From contig OZ007515.1 of the NCBI GenBank assembly GCA_963931865.1, forward strand, positions 12,600,633-12,664,632: a DNA stretch of 64,000 bases, written 5' to 3'. Positions 22,813 to 35,130 of this stretch are shown piece by piece. The number at the start of each line of letters is the position of its first letter. Positions within the stretch are counted from its first letter, which is position 1. Under the pieces are notes generated by a model. The model saw only the letters and a program-made list of their open reading frames with translations. It did no database searches and was not told the DNA's origin. A program made the translations under genes and the position numbers. Source of the stretch: Axinella damicornis (lineage: Eukaryota > Porifera > Demospongiae > Axinellida > Axinellidae).

Positions 22813-24232
22813 ATGGCATCTGGCTGGCTGGCTGAATTAGAAGATGAACTGACTTCTCAGTTGGAAGATACACTGACTCAGCATGTCTTCAACTCTGTTG
22901 AGGAAGTGAGGTTAGGATGCATAATGTATTTATGATCATGACCTTTACATAAGCTTTCAAGAGGGCCAGTTCTCACCTATAGCTACCAGTTGTAGTGATT
23001 ACTTGGCTTGTGAAACTTCATAATGCCTAATATGTGACAAACACATGTCCTATGTTAGCCATTTCTTGCATTGCTCTTTTTGTAGGGCACATGGTCACCC
23101 ACGATTGGATGTCTCAATTGATGATATTGAATACCTTCGAGGATTAAGATTCACATGGACCAAAATTGCTGAAATACTGAGGATCAGCCGATCGACCCTA
23201 TATAGGCGCTTAGAAGAGGAAGGCATACACTGTGATCTCCACTACACAGATATTTCGGACTATGAACTGGATAGAGTGGTGGAATCAATCAAGCAGGCAC
23301 ACCCCAATGCTGGAGAGAGGTTGTTAATTGGACATTTAAATAGGCTCCGGATATGGGTGCCTCGAGCAAGAGCAAGGGGGGCAATCCACAGAGTGGACCC
23401 TATCAACACTGCCATAAGAAGAAGTGTTGCAATCCGAAGGCGTGTTTATCATGTTGAGGGGCCCAACTCACTATGGCATATTGACGGACATCATAAATTA
23501 ATTAGGTGGAGAATTGTCACCCATGGAGGTATAGATGGGTTTTCTAGAACTATTGTATACCTTCGCTCTTCTGTGAATAATTTGGCTTCGACCGTTATGT
23601 CTCACTTTCATGATGCTGTAAGCAAATACGGGGTGCCTGACCAGGTTAGATCTGACCTTGGTGGAGAAAACGTCGAGGTTTGGCGGTACATGGTGGAGCA
23701 ACACTCCAGCAGTTCAGCTGTGTTGACTGGGGCATCGACTCACAATGAACGTATCGAACGTTTATGGCGAGATGTCCATCGGTGTGTGGGTGTGATCTTC
23801 CATGACCTATTCCAGAATATGGAAGATGATGGGAATCTCAATTGTCTCAATGAGGTGGACATGTTCTGCCTACACTATGCCCTATTGCCTAGAATTAATC
23901 AAGCACTTGAAGGTTTTGTCGAGTCCTGGAATAACCACCCAGTTTCAACTTGTCAAAATCTTACACCCAATCAGCTCTTCATTCAAGGTGCACTCAGACA
24001 AAACATGACACCCACGTTGCCCATGCCTAGTGCATCTCATGCAAGGATTCCAGCACCACGTGATATAGTTGAGGTTCCCAGATCATCGTTTAACCCATGT
24101 GATGACCTACAGCAAGAACTGCAACAAGTGGACACATTAAGACAATGTGATCATTTTGGGTACAGTGTATATCGTCGAGTTAGCCGTATTGTAGGATGTC
24201 ACCTTCAGCACTGTAGTACTTGCAGTTGCTAA
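22813..24232 (+). CDS. Integrase-type DDE transposase, 414 aa
   Basis: Exon 1 is 22813-22910 and exon 2 is 23086-24232 (intron GTTAGG...TTTTTGTAG), giving 415 codons with stop. The start has an ideal context, GCCACCATGG. An acidic N-terminus is followed by a helix-turn-helix (about 53-77: TWTKIAEILRISRSTLYRRL). The integrase core runs about 155-320, with probable catalytic residues D166 (LWHIDGHH), D223 (VRSDLGGEN) and E257 (NERIERLWRD). The spacing is near the D-D-35-E rule. It would cut and join the transposon ends. A GPNSLWHIDGHHK-type core of this sort is known to me from IS3EU-like proteins in fish, cnidarians and sponges. Confidence 0.9.
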
Positions 24233-24778
24233 GCAATCTCATGTCATAGCCTATATATAACTATTTTGCTTTTGTGGTTTAAAATTGTACAGCTGTAATG
24301 TACTTTTAAGTTTCACCTTGCGTACTGACTGCATGCAGTTACATAACTAATTTTATGGTCCATCATGGCTTTGCAATTTCTTTAACCCTTTACCTATGCC
24401 TACAAACAGCAGAAAGCTTAAGGATGACTGTAGAAAGCATTATTAAAACCTCCCGTATATATTTCCTGGGCTCATATGGGTGCTATAGGGAGATAGGGTT
24501 AAACTTGATCATTCATTGCTAGCTTAAGTTAACCCTTTACCAACCATATAAATCATTATTAGGAAATGGTTATTAAATAATTCTTGATCACATCATTGGT
24601 TTGTCCAGTGAATCATAATCAAAGCTGAGCTGCAGTAGACAACGTAGCAATAAAATATGCATGTGACTGTTATAATGGATCACATCATGGGTTGTGTAAT
24701 TGAGCTGAGGATGACTGGTAGCAGATGCACATGACCATGCTATAGAGGTAATACTAAGAAGTGAATGAAGCCACACCA

Positions 24779-27700
24779 TCACACTCTCCCAAAACCAGCA
24801 CAGTTTGCAATACCATAAGACATGTTGTATGCAAACACCTCAGGGGAGGGGAGAGGTTTCGTAGTGGACAGATACAATGTATTTGCACACGTGTTTGCCC
24901 TAGGAAAAGGGCTCCCTCGATCCTCAAATGCCAGTGTGGGCATTGGACTGTAACCAGAAGGTGGTGGGTGAGGTGTACCAGTGGCAAATGACAGAATCAT
25001 CTCATAAGTCACGGTCAGTGTCTGGACCCCATCACTCCCAGCTACCCTCAGAACACCTGAGTTGGCTGTAATGAGATCAGAAGAGTTACGTGTACATGCC
25101 CCTTTGCAACAGTATACATGTACAACAACACATGTTGTAATCCATGACCTAAATTCTACATACTGCCTGTTTTGTAGCTAACTCGTCCCTCGTCCCTCTG
25201 CCTTAAACAACTACTTTTTAACCCTTTAAGCCCCATTGACGTCTATAGGCGTCATTTTGACCCTATGCACTCATAGGGCTTCTCGTCAGTCCCAAAAGGG
25301 ACCAAAAAGTCTTCAGAGGGCCTAGGGACAATTTTGAGGGACGAACCCAAAAATTTGGTCAGATTTCGGCGCGCCCTCCCCACTAAACGAAAGGCAGGGG
25401 GGGTTCGAAAGGGGCCCCCCTTTGCCTGTCGTGGGCGTTTTTTGATTTTAATGAAATTCATTGGCCCGAGGATTTTTGATTCTAATGATATTCATAGACC
25501 CCACCCAGGGCCTCAAGAAAACATGCAAATTGGTGGTGTAAGGTGTGCCAGATCTGGCCCAAGTTTAGGGAAATGCTGGGCGAAAATCCGGCTGACATCC
25601 ACATTTGACCTCCGATTGCTGGCCTTGTGGGGGGGTCATGAATATCATTAACGGTATTGCCAGAGGGGTCTCTCCATGTGTGCGGGCCCCACCAAGTTTG
25701 GCCGCTGAGGAGCGTATGCTGTGGGAGAGGAGTACCTACGAAAGTGGTGTGCGCTGAATGCTTGAAAATGTGTTGTCTTGGTGGGAAGAATTCGGTGGTT
25801 AAAGGGTTAAAGGCTTTCCAACTTACACTCTATCATTTGGACGAAGTTTGCCCAGAGAATCACCATTTGCTCTTCATCCTCTCTCGTGTTGGAACCCGCT
25901 GGAGACAGCCTTGGGGTAAACAAGTAGATCACTGCATCAGCTGTCATAGCTTCTGGTTTTGAGTAGATGAAGAGCTCTCTCGCTTTGCAGGGGTTAGCTC
26001 GGACCAGGTCCAGAATGCCAAGAACACATAGGCCTTCAACAAGTTGATCAATCTGTGCCTTTACTTTCACAACAGTGAAGTAACTGGCCAACGACTGCAC
26101 GATTTTGTCACGATCAACAAACCTCATGCTATCTGTAGGGAACCCCAGACCAACATCAAAGCGGAAATCGTAATCATCACTATCGAGCAAAACCTTCACT
26201 TCTTCCAGTGTTGACGCCTCTTCCAGCTAAAGTTAAAGAAACATGACCAATTTTCATTCAAATAGGACCCTAGACACATAACTATGCTGTGTGTAAGTTA
26301 TAATAATAACAATCTGTGCATGATTAAACTCCATCTCTACATGGTTACTCACCTTTGTTAATTTATCAACCACTTCCAGGTTGGGGACTTCACTGACTGT
26401 GGCCTTGACTTTGTTCATGCCATGAAGAATGTAATCAGCTACAGCTGGAGCGAAAAATGCAGGGGCTGGACCACCATGGACCAGAGACACGGCCATCATT
26501 TCTCCGACATGCTTGTATGTATTCTTGCCTAGCTCTGCAAGATTTGCTGATGGCACTCTGCACTCCTCCCTCCCACTAAACAAGGAATTGTTTGTGGCGA
26601 TGGACCCCATTAGGAGATGTAGGAATTCCCGCAGTGGGCCACCCTCATCAACAGCTGGTTCACCACCGACAAACGATACACGGATGTACTTGCTGAAGTC
26701 CATACCACTTCTGAATCTATTGAGTGCATCTTGCCAGAGATGCTTGCGTCGCACTATAATACGTTGATAGAGTGACGTATCCACAGGCAAATTTGTTGCT
26801 CGTTGCAACTGAAGCAGCTTGCACATTTGAACCTCATCACTGTAAACACAAAGGAGATAACAATTCTACGGCCATGTCATAAGATGAGTCCACCCTCTTC
26901 GTGTAAAGCAACACATTTAGCTATTTGCGTTAACAACTACACATCACTAGCCTCGTTCCCAGGCCTTAGCCTGTTTTTCGTTCTTCTGTTAGTGTTGAAA
27001 ATAATACCTGGAAGCAGAAGAGCGCCAAATGACCTAAGGTGGACTTTGGGGGGGGGGGGGGGGGGGGGGGGGGGCAACCACAAATAAGTTTAATTAAACA
27101 CTAGCTGAGTGGAGTTGTCTAGAGCGTCTGGAGTCTTGACTGGCCGCAGAGCGCTCTAACCTAGCTGAGTGGATGATGAACTGATCCAGGACCTGCTGAA
27201 TCGACTATGGGCACCACCCCCTCACGCCCACCTCATACCTGACGTCAATCACGTGATGAATGCTCCCAGGCCTTCCCGTTTTGCGCCACTTTTCCTTCCA
27301 TGTATGTTAATACTAACTGAAGAACAAAAAGGGGATAGGCCTGCACTAAATAAGGGGTGGGCTTATAATACATCACAGGCTTACAATATGCAGTTTACGA
27401 TACATACGGATGGTGTATGCACACACAACCAGGATATAGAATTTCCAACAGAGTATCACTCACTATTCATCACTAGGAGTCAGAGGAGACATGGGAGGAG
27501 ATGAAGGGCTTCGCGGGTAGTAGTCTTCATCATCGCTCACGAGGTTGATATACTCACTATGTGTGTACATAAAATATTAACATATCACAGTTCCGGTTCC
27601 ACTCTACCTGATTCACAAAAGGTTATGAATAAGCACACAGCTATAACAGTTTGTGGTATACCAAAGGTTTACAGTAAAATGTTCAATTGCAAATTATACA

Positions 27701-29412
27701 GGCACTACATTAACGTACATGTAAGTACTGCTTGCAGACCAATGAGATGGCCCTGGCTGCTGTGAGTCTTGTGTCGGTCTTCTTGGCTTCACAATGACCT
27801 TCGCAGGTGTTGCTACAGGATCTATAAGCACCCAGGGAAAAGACATCTCCATGATGAACATACTTTTAAGACCAATACAATTTATTGCCGAGCGCATTAG
27901 CGCGAGGCACTGAATGGGGGATCTATTCTCAGGATATACGTATGTACGTATGTCATGCTCAGGAATGCAATGTCGATTGTGCACGTGCGCATAGCGCATG
28001 CACATGCGCCATATATATCGCATGTGCACGTGCGCATAACGCATGCACTATATATATTGCATCCATGCTCCACCAAGTTGCAAGAACGGTCAGACGTACG
28101 TACACAGACTGTACCACAGTGAGATACATGTAGCTGATCAGGGCGTTGTTGTGGCGATGGAGGTCGGGGAGGACGGCGCGGCGGGACCATCGCGACTCGG
28201 AGACTTGGGAGCTCCAAATGTGGAGGAGTCGAGTGTTGAGCGAAGCCGACGGTTGGCGACTTCCTCTCCAACTCTCAACAGCTCATCTCATAATAGCTCA
28301 GCACGTTTCTAACACGTACCCCGCGCCCCACCTGCATGCAACCGCATCCGCATTGCGCGAGGCATAATGCACATGCGTATTCCTAGTAGGTTTGTGAACA
28401 CCTTACCTTTGTCAGAAGGCTTTGGTTTAGAAGCAACAGAAACGACAGGAAGGTCCTCTTCATCATCAGGCTCTGAATCCTCATTGTTATCGTCTTCCTC
28501 TGTAGGCTGATTCACATCAACAAGCTATAGTGATAGGAAATTGAAAAAAATGAACACCTATATAGCAGGTAACTCCATGTTATGAACACAAACCTCCAAT
28601 TGATCTTCAGCAAGAATATAAATTGGAACCTTCGCGTTTCTTCCGGCTACAGCTGAAGCGGTCCACTTGTATGACTCCGACAACCCTGGCACCATTAGAC
28701 CTTTGGTTTCCCCCCCCGTTGATTGCAGAATGCGGAATTGAAACTGATTGTCAAACCCCATGGGGGTACGAAACACGGACCGAATCTCCTTGAAGATTTC
28801 TTTCTCCTTCATGTCGGATCTCAACTGGATTTTACCAATCAGCCTGTTAGATACCAGGAACTGGCGGTCTTCCTTCTTACGAGGCAATCGAATCAAGCTA
28901 TCAGAAGTGTACTGTTTGGGAAGACAGATGATATCTCTGTCATACACAAACATACGCTGCTTCTGTGACTGTGGTTGACGATTGATATGTGTTTGTCTAC
29001 TGTTGTGTAGAAATGTTGATGGATACGGAGTAGATGGCCGCTTCCTATGTTTCAAGGGAATCCAACAATCATACTTTAGCAAGTTCAGTCTACAAAGCTA
29101 TAAGTAACTTACTCAGAAAACACTTGCTAGGGTACTACCCTCCGCTCCCTTTAATACTCACCTAGACTTCCTTGGCGGTGGTTGGAAATCGTCCGAGTCA
29201 GATGAATCCGAGTCGCTGTCCCTTGACCTGAGCCTTGAAGACCCGGCGGCAGACGTACCGCTGGGCTCAGTAGAACCCCTGCCCCGTGATCTGGGCTTCG
29301 ATGTCCTTGAAGTACTGTGCTCGGCAGAAGTCTTAAACTTAGACAATACCTTGCTAACCGCCCCTGAAAGAACCCTTTCAACAGCCTTCAACGCGTCACC
29401 GCCACCATCCAT
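24779..29412 (-). CDS. HECT-domain E3 ubiquitin ligase carried by the transposon, 744 aa
   Basis: Exons: 29412-29162, 29089-28594, 28524-28407, 27821-27719, 27556-27464, 26839-26353, 26226-25827 and 25065-24779, summing to 745 codons in phase. Residues 1-83 are Ser/Arg/Asp-rich. About 84-250 form a domain with DRDIICLPKQ and SYKWTASAVAG. About 250-356 are acidic, with SDDEDYYPRSPSSPP. About 360-740 are the HECT domain: RVSFVGGEPAVDEGGPLREF, then near the end PRANTCANTLYL, with the catalytic cysteine about residue 709, 35 from the end as in other HECT ligases. It resembles the G2E3-like HECT proteins often predicted in fish and corals. Exons 4 and 5 are the least certain. It lies tail to tail with the transposase. 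Its role in transposition or host evasion is unknown. Confidence 0.85.
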
Positions 29413-29526
29413 AATTTCTACAAACAGAGAAGATGAAGAAACTGCCACGTGTTCAACAGTATCGAGTTCGAGTATTCTGCCAACGCGCATGCGCAATTGG
29501 CGCCTTTTTACCTTTTCATAGCAGCA

Positions 29527-29878
29527 CGTCGACTTACAAGTGAACGTCGCCTTAAAAGCGAACGTCGCCTCAAAAAGTGAACGTCGACTTAAAACGCCTT
29601 AAATTTTAAGTGAACGTCGACTTAAAAGTGAACGTCGCCTTAAAAGTGAAAGTGAACGTCGCCTCAAAAAGTGAACGTCGACTTAAACGCCTTAAATTTT
29701 AAGTGAACGTCGCCTTAAAAGTGAACGTCGCCTCAAAAAGTGAACGTCGACTTGAACGCCTTAAATTTTAAGCGAACATCGACGTAAAAGTGATGGTCGA
29801 CGTAAAATTTCAGTGAAGATCGACCTGAAAAATTGACGTCGACCTGGACGTCATTTTTGACACAAACGGCACCCCATA
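29527..29878 (-). repeat. Right terminal/subterminal repeat array of the transposon
   Basis: Inverse of the left array: units GTGAACGTCGACTTAAAA and GTGAACGTCGCCTCAAAA repeat for about 200 bp, then the TIR ends ...CGGCACCCCATA. Copy number and order differ from the left array, while the outer 150 bp match closely. Confidence 0.9.
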
Positions 29879-30038
29879 CCCACCCTCCTTTCCGTATAAC
29901 GTCCGGGAGATTAATCAGGGAAGGAAGAATACGGAAACAGAAATGAATCACATTAGCGTGATACAATAGCATACGCTTCCAAAAGTGGAGGGGGCAGCAA
30001 ATTATTATGAGCGTCATGATTCACAGTGCTGTCAACAC

Positions 30039-30719
30039 TCAGTGCTCAAGGATTATCGGCTTGAGAGCGTCTTCCATGTTGACCTTGATGAAGGGCAACA
30101 GGTTCTGGTTGAACCAGGTATCAGTGAACTGGAGGTGGTCAAACGGTGCTCCCAGGAAGTGGATCCGACCTGTGCTGTTCAGGGACTGCAGACCAAGGAG
30201 GTCCTAGGAGGGAGGAGGAGGTATTGGTTGCGCTGAAAACATAAGGCCACACCAAATTGATTTCATCAATTGTCATGTAGACCAGTCCCAAGTTTTAATC
30301 CAGGTGTGGCAGGCAAAAAAAAACCGCACAAAAAATAAATATCAGTTCACGTAATTAAGCCACACCCACTAATTGACAACCTGCCGCATCTGTGAAACAT
30401 AAAATCAATTATTCCCATGCCTAGGAGTTATGCAGGCTCATTCCCATGCCTATGAGTTATGCAGGCTCATTCCCAAGCCTTGGAGTTATCTCAGGTACCA
30501 TCCATCAAAGCTGGTGAATAATTCGGTACAATCTGATTGGTGCATGATCATTGGTCAATCATTGGTCACCAACTCTAACATATCGAGTGTACCATCCGTA
30601 CCTCTTCTTGCCATGTGAACTGACCTGCTTCCAGATCTTGCTGTCAAAAAGAGAGTATGTATCAACATCTTGACCCTCCTTGTAGAACCCAAACCACTGT
30701 GATGTGTGCATGTGTGTGT

Positions 30720-30750
<31 letters not shown>

Positions 30751-30843
30751 GGGGGGGGGGGATGTGAGTGATGTTAAGCCAACGTCAAAGCTGAACCTAG
30801 TAATCTACTCACCTCACTGTGATGTGTGCATGTGTGTGTGTGT

Positions 30844-30900
<57 letters not shown>

Positions 30901-33900
30901 TGTGAGTGATGTTAAGCCAACGTCAAAGCTGAACCTAGTAATCTACTCACCTCACTGTCACGAGGCTGCACCATAGTGTCTTCAAGGAACTTTACCAAGA
31001 CCAGGTTTGAAAGAGCAGAGAGACGGGCTTTGTAGTCTGTGTTGACAGTCTGCAGGGGGGGGACAAGGGATGGAGGGAGGGAGGGAGAGGGGGGACAGGG
31101 AAGAAGGGGTGGAGAGGGATGAAGGGAGGAAGAGAGGGGACGATCCTAACAATGGTCAACTAAGAACGCAAAGCTGCACCCACATTCTCCTGATTAATGT
31201 CCGGTAAGAAGACACACTTCTGCCTGTACTCCGCCTCTCTCAGAGGGTCCTGCCAGTACTCTGCCTGCACCAGGCTGTGTGTGAGGTGAGAGGTGTAGGA
31301 GTGTTTGGAGTGATACATTCATGTTAGTCACACACACTCACTGATCCTGGACATAGTCGACGTAGGCTCCAATATTCAGCAGTTTCCTCACAGTCTCGCA
31401 GATCGTGGAGTTATCACCAGGACAACGGGGGAAGCCAAATACCCCCTGGTGCTGCCCCCCTACTGAGATGAGGTTGAACATCTTCACCTTCGGGCAACGC
31501 TGAACCAGTGCACGCCTGAGGGAGGGAATGAAGTAAATCATGTCACATGCTTCAAAGAGGTCCCATTTGCCCCCCCTCGACTCACAAGAACTGTCCGCCC
31601 TGGGAGAATCCCATGGCGTTGAATCCATTCTGCAGTTCTGGATCAACTGACAGGTTTGCGCACACCTCAGTGATCTGGTCGTTGGCATTCTTGAAAAATC
31701 CATTGAGTGTGTCCTCTCTGCTATCGGCTCCAATCTGGATGGAATTCACGTAGATGCCTGGGACCTCCTTCTCCACCATATCCTTAATACGTCCCAAGCT
31801 GAGGGGATTACAACAGCTGTCCCCTGTGTGGAGGGTTGATGGTGTGGATGGTGCATGCATGCACAATGCGAATAATATGTGTTTGTGCACATGTGTGGCG
31901 GGTCTGTGTGTTGGGAGGGAGGTTTACCGTAGAGATGAAAAGCTGGACAGCTAGGGCCACTCTCATGCAAGGCTGAAACAATAATGAATTGTACAGTACC
32001 TTCGAGTATTGCACTTTCCTTATTACCAACCTCACCCAACTTTTATCTACAACCTTGTAAATGTTGCAGGAGACATTGAACTTTCACCTATTTTATTATT
32101 ATTATTATTATTATTATTAGAGCTTTACAGCCAAAATCTGACAGACTACACCTACAATAAAGGAGTAGCTGGAAAAGACACAATGATACATATTAGCCAT
32201 AACTGCAGAAAAGAAATGTGTGAACTTTAACTAGTATGCATACAAGTATGATTATAAGTTTTGTAACAACGTAGCTTTAAGTAACAAAGTAAGGGGCAGG
32301 TGACTACTGACGACACAAACAGGGAACGAGTGACACAACACAAATGAAAAGCACTAAAGTGCAAACCCTCGGCGTTTGGTAGCTTTCTTAGGCTCACAAT
32401 CATCACTGCAACGTGCCCTCCTTTTCCACGCAAAGGCATGGCCACAATCACAAACTGCCCTCTTCGCATGCACTGTACTACTGCACCACACTTTGGACAT
32501 GTCTTTCTCAGATGCATAGACCATACAGACTCCATTGTCAGTCACCAGTGGCCAACCAACAGGGTTCTCGCCAGAAATCTACATCCAAATGGTGCATGAT
32601 GTAATCATTATGAACTACATGCAGTGCATACGTGAATACACGCAGAAGAGCCTCACGCGAAGCGAGTGGGCATTGTCGTATTCACAGCCTGGTAAAGATA
32701 TTCATGTAGCTCACTCTGACTAGGTAAGTATATTCATGAAGCAACCAGAAAACCCATAATCATTTGCAAGTACGCCCGGAAAATTGCATGTTGGACAAAA
32801 TGGCGGACATTATCGCGGTAAGCAAGAAGCGCTCTAGCTTCCTAACTAAGTATTTTTAGGAAAAACGCCAGTTTTAAATCCATGTATGTATCCCGCTTGT
32901 ACCGCTAGTGCCTTTAGTTCTACGTTTACTAGCACCAGTTGGCAGATAAGTTTCTTGGACAAACAGACAAACAGACACACAAAACGACTACAGTAACCCT
33001 GTGCGCATGCGCGCCGAGGGTTAAATATAGATCAAGATGGTTGCAATGAGTCTATAAAGAACGACATGAGGAGTGGCAGTTTGCACAAGGACATGCTAGA
33101 TGGTATGAGCATACCTTTGAAGGGTCGAAATGCTGGTCAAAGTGGGACCACAATAGCTGAATCAATTTGAACTTGATGGTAGGTGTAGATTCTGATAAGT
33201 TGATAGAAGGATGAACAGTGTTCCAAATGCGAGCTATCCGATTGAAGTAAAAATGTCTCACAGATGAAGTACGAGTGTAATTGATAGAGAGCACTAGCCC
33301 AGTAGAGCCTGCACGCGTAGATGAACTTTTAAATGAGACATGTTGGCGTATGCCCATGATGTCATTTGGATCCTTAAGGCACTTGACCGGAAGATTAGAT
33401 CATGAAGATCCAACCATAGCATAATTGGAAGCAAACGGAGGGATCTTAATCTGGACTTGTAGTCAGCCGTGTAGTCATTTAAGATAAATTTGGTGGATCT
33501 TCTTTGTACTCTCTCCAGGCAGGTAATGTCCTTAAGGTTACGATGTACTATTCGATTAAATTTTTTGCTGGTAACTTTGCTGCTTTATATCTCAGGAACT
33601 ATAACAGATATTAGTCTGAAACAAGTTCCTTTCCAACATTACAACACCAAATGAAACTCCTGGAACAGGAAAGTAAAATGCCCCAGGGTATTTGGACCTA
33701 GGCAACTAGACTCGCTGCTCAAGCACTCTTGCGTCAAATTACTGAGAGGCAGACTGGAGCCCAACCCTCAAAAATTCTCTGGCACTACTACGCAGTATTT
33801 GCTAGGTCGTGATGAAGAGATATTCGGTGATCTGTGTATATTTTTAGCTATGTGCACTAAAACTTACCGGATCATCCAAGAAGAGCGTGCTCTAGGCATG

Positions 33901-34895
33901 CATAATCTTCGTTTCGTGCCCAAATTTTGTGATTTCTTTTCATGCCGCCCTGCAAAATACACCAGGCTACCCGTGCAACAAGTCAAAACACGTGAGAAAC
34001 AATTTCCCATCGTAAAATTTGACGCAAGGTATAAGGCCTCATTAGTCTGTGGTTAATTGAATTTGTAGCACGTTTGATAGATCTGACAAGTGCAATATAT
34101 AGGTGCTTCTTAAGCGAAATAGAAGCATTAGCCGGTAGAGATCTTTTAATCAGATTTAGCACACCATAAGCCTTTTGGCATATTTTGTCGTAATGAGTGC
34201 TCCATGACAAGTTGCACGAGACAGAAACACCGAGATCCCTCTGGTTAGTGACTTCCACTAAAGGTGACTCACAAATGCTATAATGATGGTTGTATTGTGA
34301 TCCACGAGTGGATAGAGACATTTGTAGATGTGTACATTTGCTCTGATTTAAAGTGAGCAGTGAGGCATTACACCAATGTTGTAGGGAGCTAAGGTCTTGT
34401 TGCAACAAAGAGCAGATTTTTATCAGTGTGCATGTGCATTAGCTCATCACCTACTTACCCATAGTAATTTCACTGGCACCAACTGTACTGCAGCTGGATG
34501 CTATGTTCTGGAAGTTGACCATGCACGCCCACGCTAGTCAGCCACGCCCACAGATTATTATGCCCGCGCTGGGTATGCGCGCGCATGGGAATCGTCTCGT
34601 TCATGCAACGCAGTACCCCATTTCAATTTTGGCAAGACACTCGCACATGCGAGAGCACTTTTAACTAATTCTACTTTCTGCACTTACACTAGCAGAACTT
34701 CACCCCACGTTGTTTCGCGCTCGCTCGTACCAGACTCGCAGCGCTCGAGTAATTAAATACAGAATAAACGTCCAGTGACGTCGACCATCGGCATCACTAT
34801 GAGGAACACTCACCCATGCCGTGCCACATCACCAGGGGGACGGGCCCTGCAGCCTGCGAGGCGACAAAACACGCGAGGAGAAGCGCAACCAACAT
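30039..34895 (-). CDS. PPT1: Palmitoyl-protein thioesterase 1, copy A, 306 aa
   Basis: Seven exons: 34895-34814, 31823-31586, 31515-31342, 31274-31184, 31049-30951, 30696-30625 and 30203-30039. The phases match; 306 residues, the same as human PPT1. Signal peptide [15 protein letters not shown], then [17 protein letters not shown], the nucleophile serine in [34 protein letters not shown], and the acid and histidine regions RDSEWFGFY and [10 protein letters not shown]. It removes S-palmitoyl groups from proteins in the lysosome. Intron 1 (3 kb) has absorbed a LINE fragment and a zinc-ribbon remnant. It lies in tandem with copy B, and both appear functional. Confidence 0.95.
30697..30957. repeat. 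Intron 5 duplication with GT and G runs in PPT1 copy A
   Basis: A segment of about 117 bp (GT run, G run, then GATGTGAGTGATGTTAAGCC through to the exon 5 donor) occurs twice in a row. G runs are about 30 and 41 bp. Copy B has one segment with six G. The duplicated upstream donor is a potential decoy splice site. Confidence 0.85.
32375..32530 (-). pseudogene. Zinc-ribbon-like fragment, frameshifted
   Basis: Minus-strand reading gives [10 protein letters not shown], then after a one-base frame change [18 protein letters not shown]. Together these make a C-x2-C...C-x-C-x-H module typical of repeat-derived proteins. It is broken and lies in intron 1 of PPT1 copy A. Probably a transposon remnant. 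Confidence 0.45.
33045..34425 (-). mobile_element. 5'-truncated LINE (non-LTR) reverse transcriptase fragment, interrupted
   Basis: Minus strand 34425-34078 encodes a reverse-transcriptase C-terminal segment ([34 protein letters not shown]). Continuation at about 33555-33045 gives [19 protein letters not shown] and ends [10 protein letters not shown]. About 500 bp of unrelated sequence separates the two halves. It lies in intron 1 of PPT1 copy A; not a functional copy. Clade (CR1, L2 or Jockey-like) not resolved. Confidence 0.7.
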
Positions 34896-35130
34896 CGCAA
34901 CAGACGTTCAGTTAGTCCTCATTAAATTTAGCCGCGTCCTGGTCCCCAGGCCACGCCACGCGGGAGAGCTCGGCGTAGCCTGGGAACGGGGCCAGTCTTT
35001 CTGACTCGGAACACAGAAAACAAAAAAAAGTAATAGAGGGTGGTCAACTATTACATGTAAACTAAAGAGGGGCTGGGGATAGCAGAGGGCCTAGTAAACA
35101 TGACATCATGATTCACAGTGCTGTCAACAC

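Larger units (their letters stand above)
22308..29878. mobile_element. Complete 7.57-kb DNA transposon (IS3EU-like) with integrase transposase and HECT E3 gene
   Basis: Both ends read TATGGGGTGCCGTTTGTG inward and the two termini are near-identical for about 150 bp. Flanks carry a perfect 6-bp target duplication CCCACC (22302-22307 and 29879-29884). TAY...RTA termini with a 6-bp duplication fit what I recall of the IS3EU superfamily, and the transposase is integrase-like, as expected. Subterminal arrays follow both ends. Two convergent genes lie inside: transposase (plus, 22813-24232) and HECT ligase (minus, 24779-29412). All splice junctions are in phase and there is no premature stop, so the copy looks young and may be autonomous. 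Confidence 0.9.

Noticed and set aside
22308..29878. Interpretation as a retrovirus-like element because of the integrase fold
   Set aside because: There are no long terminal direct repeats, reverse transcriptase, protease or gag frames; inverted ends and a 6-bp duplication fit a cut-and-paste DNA transposon.
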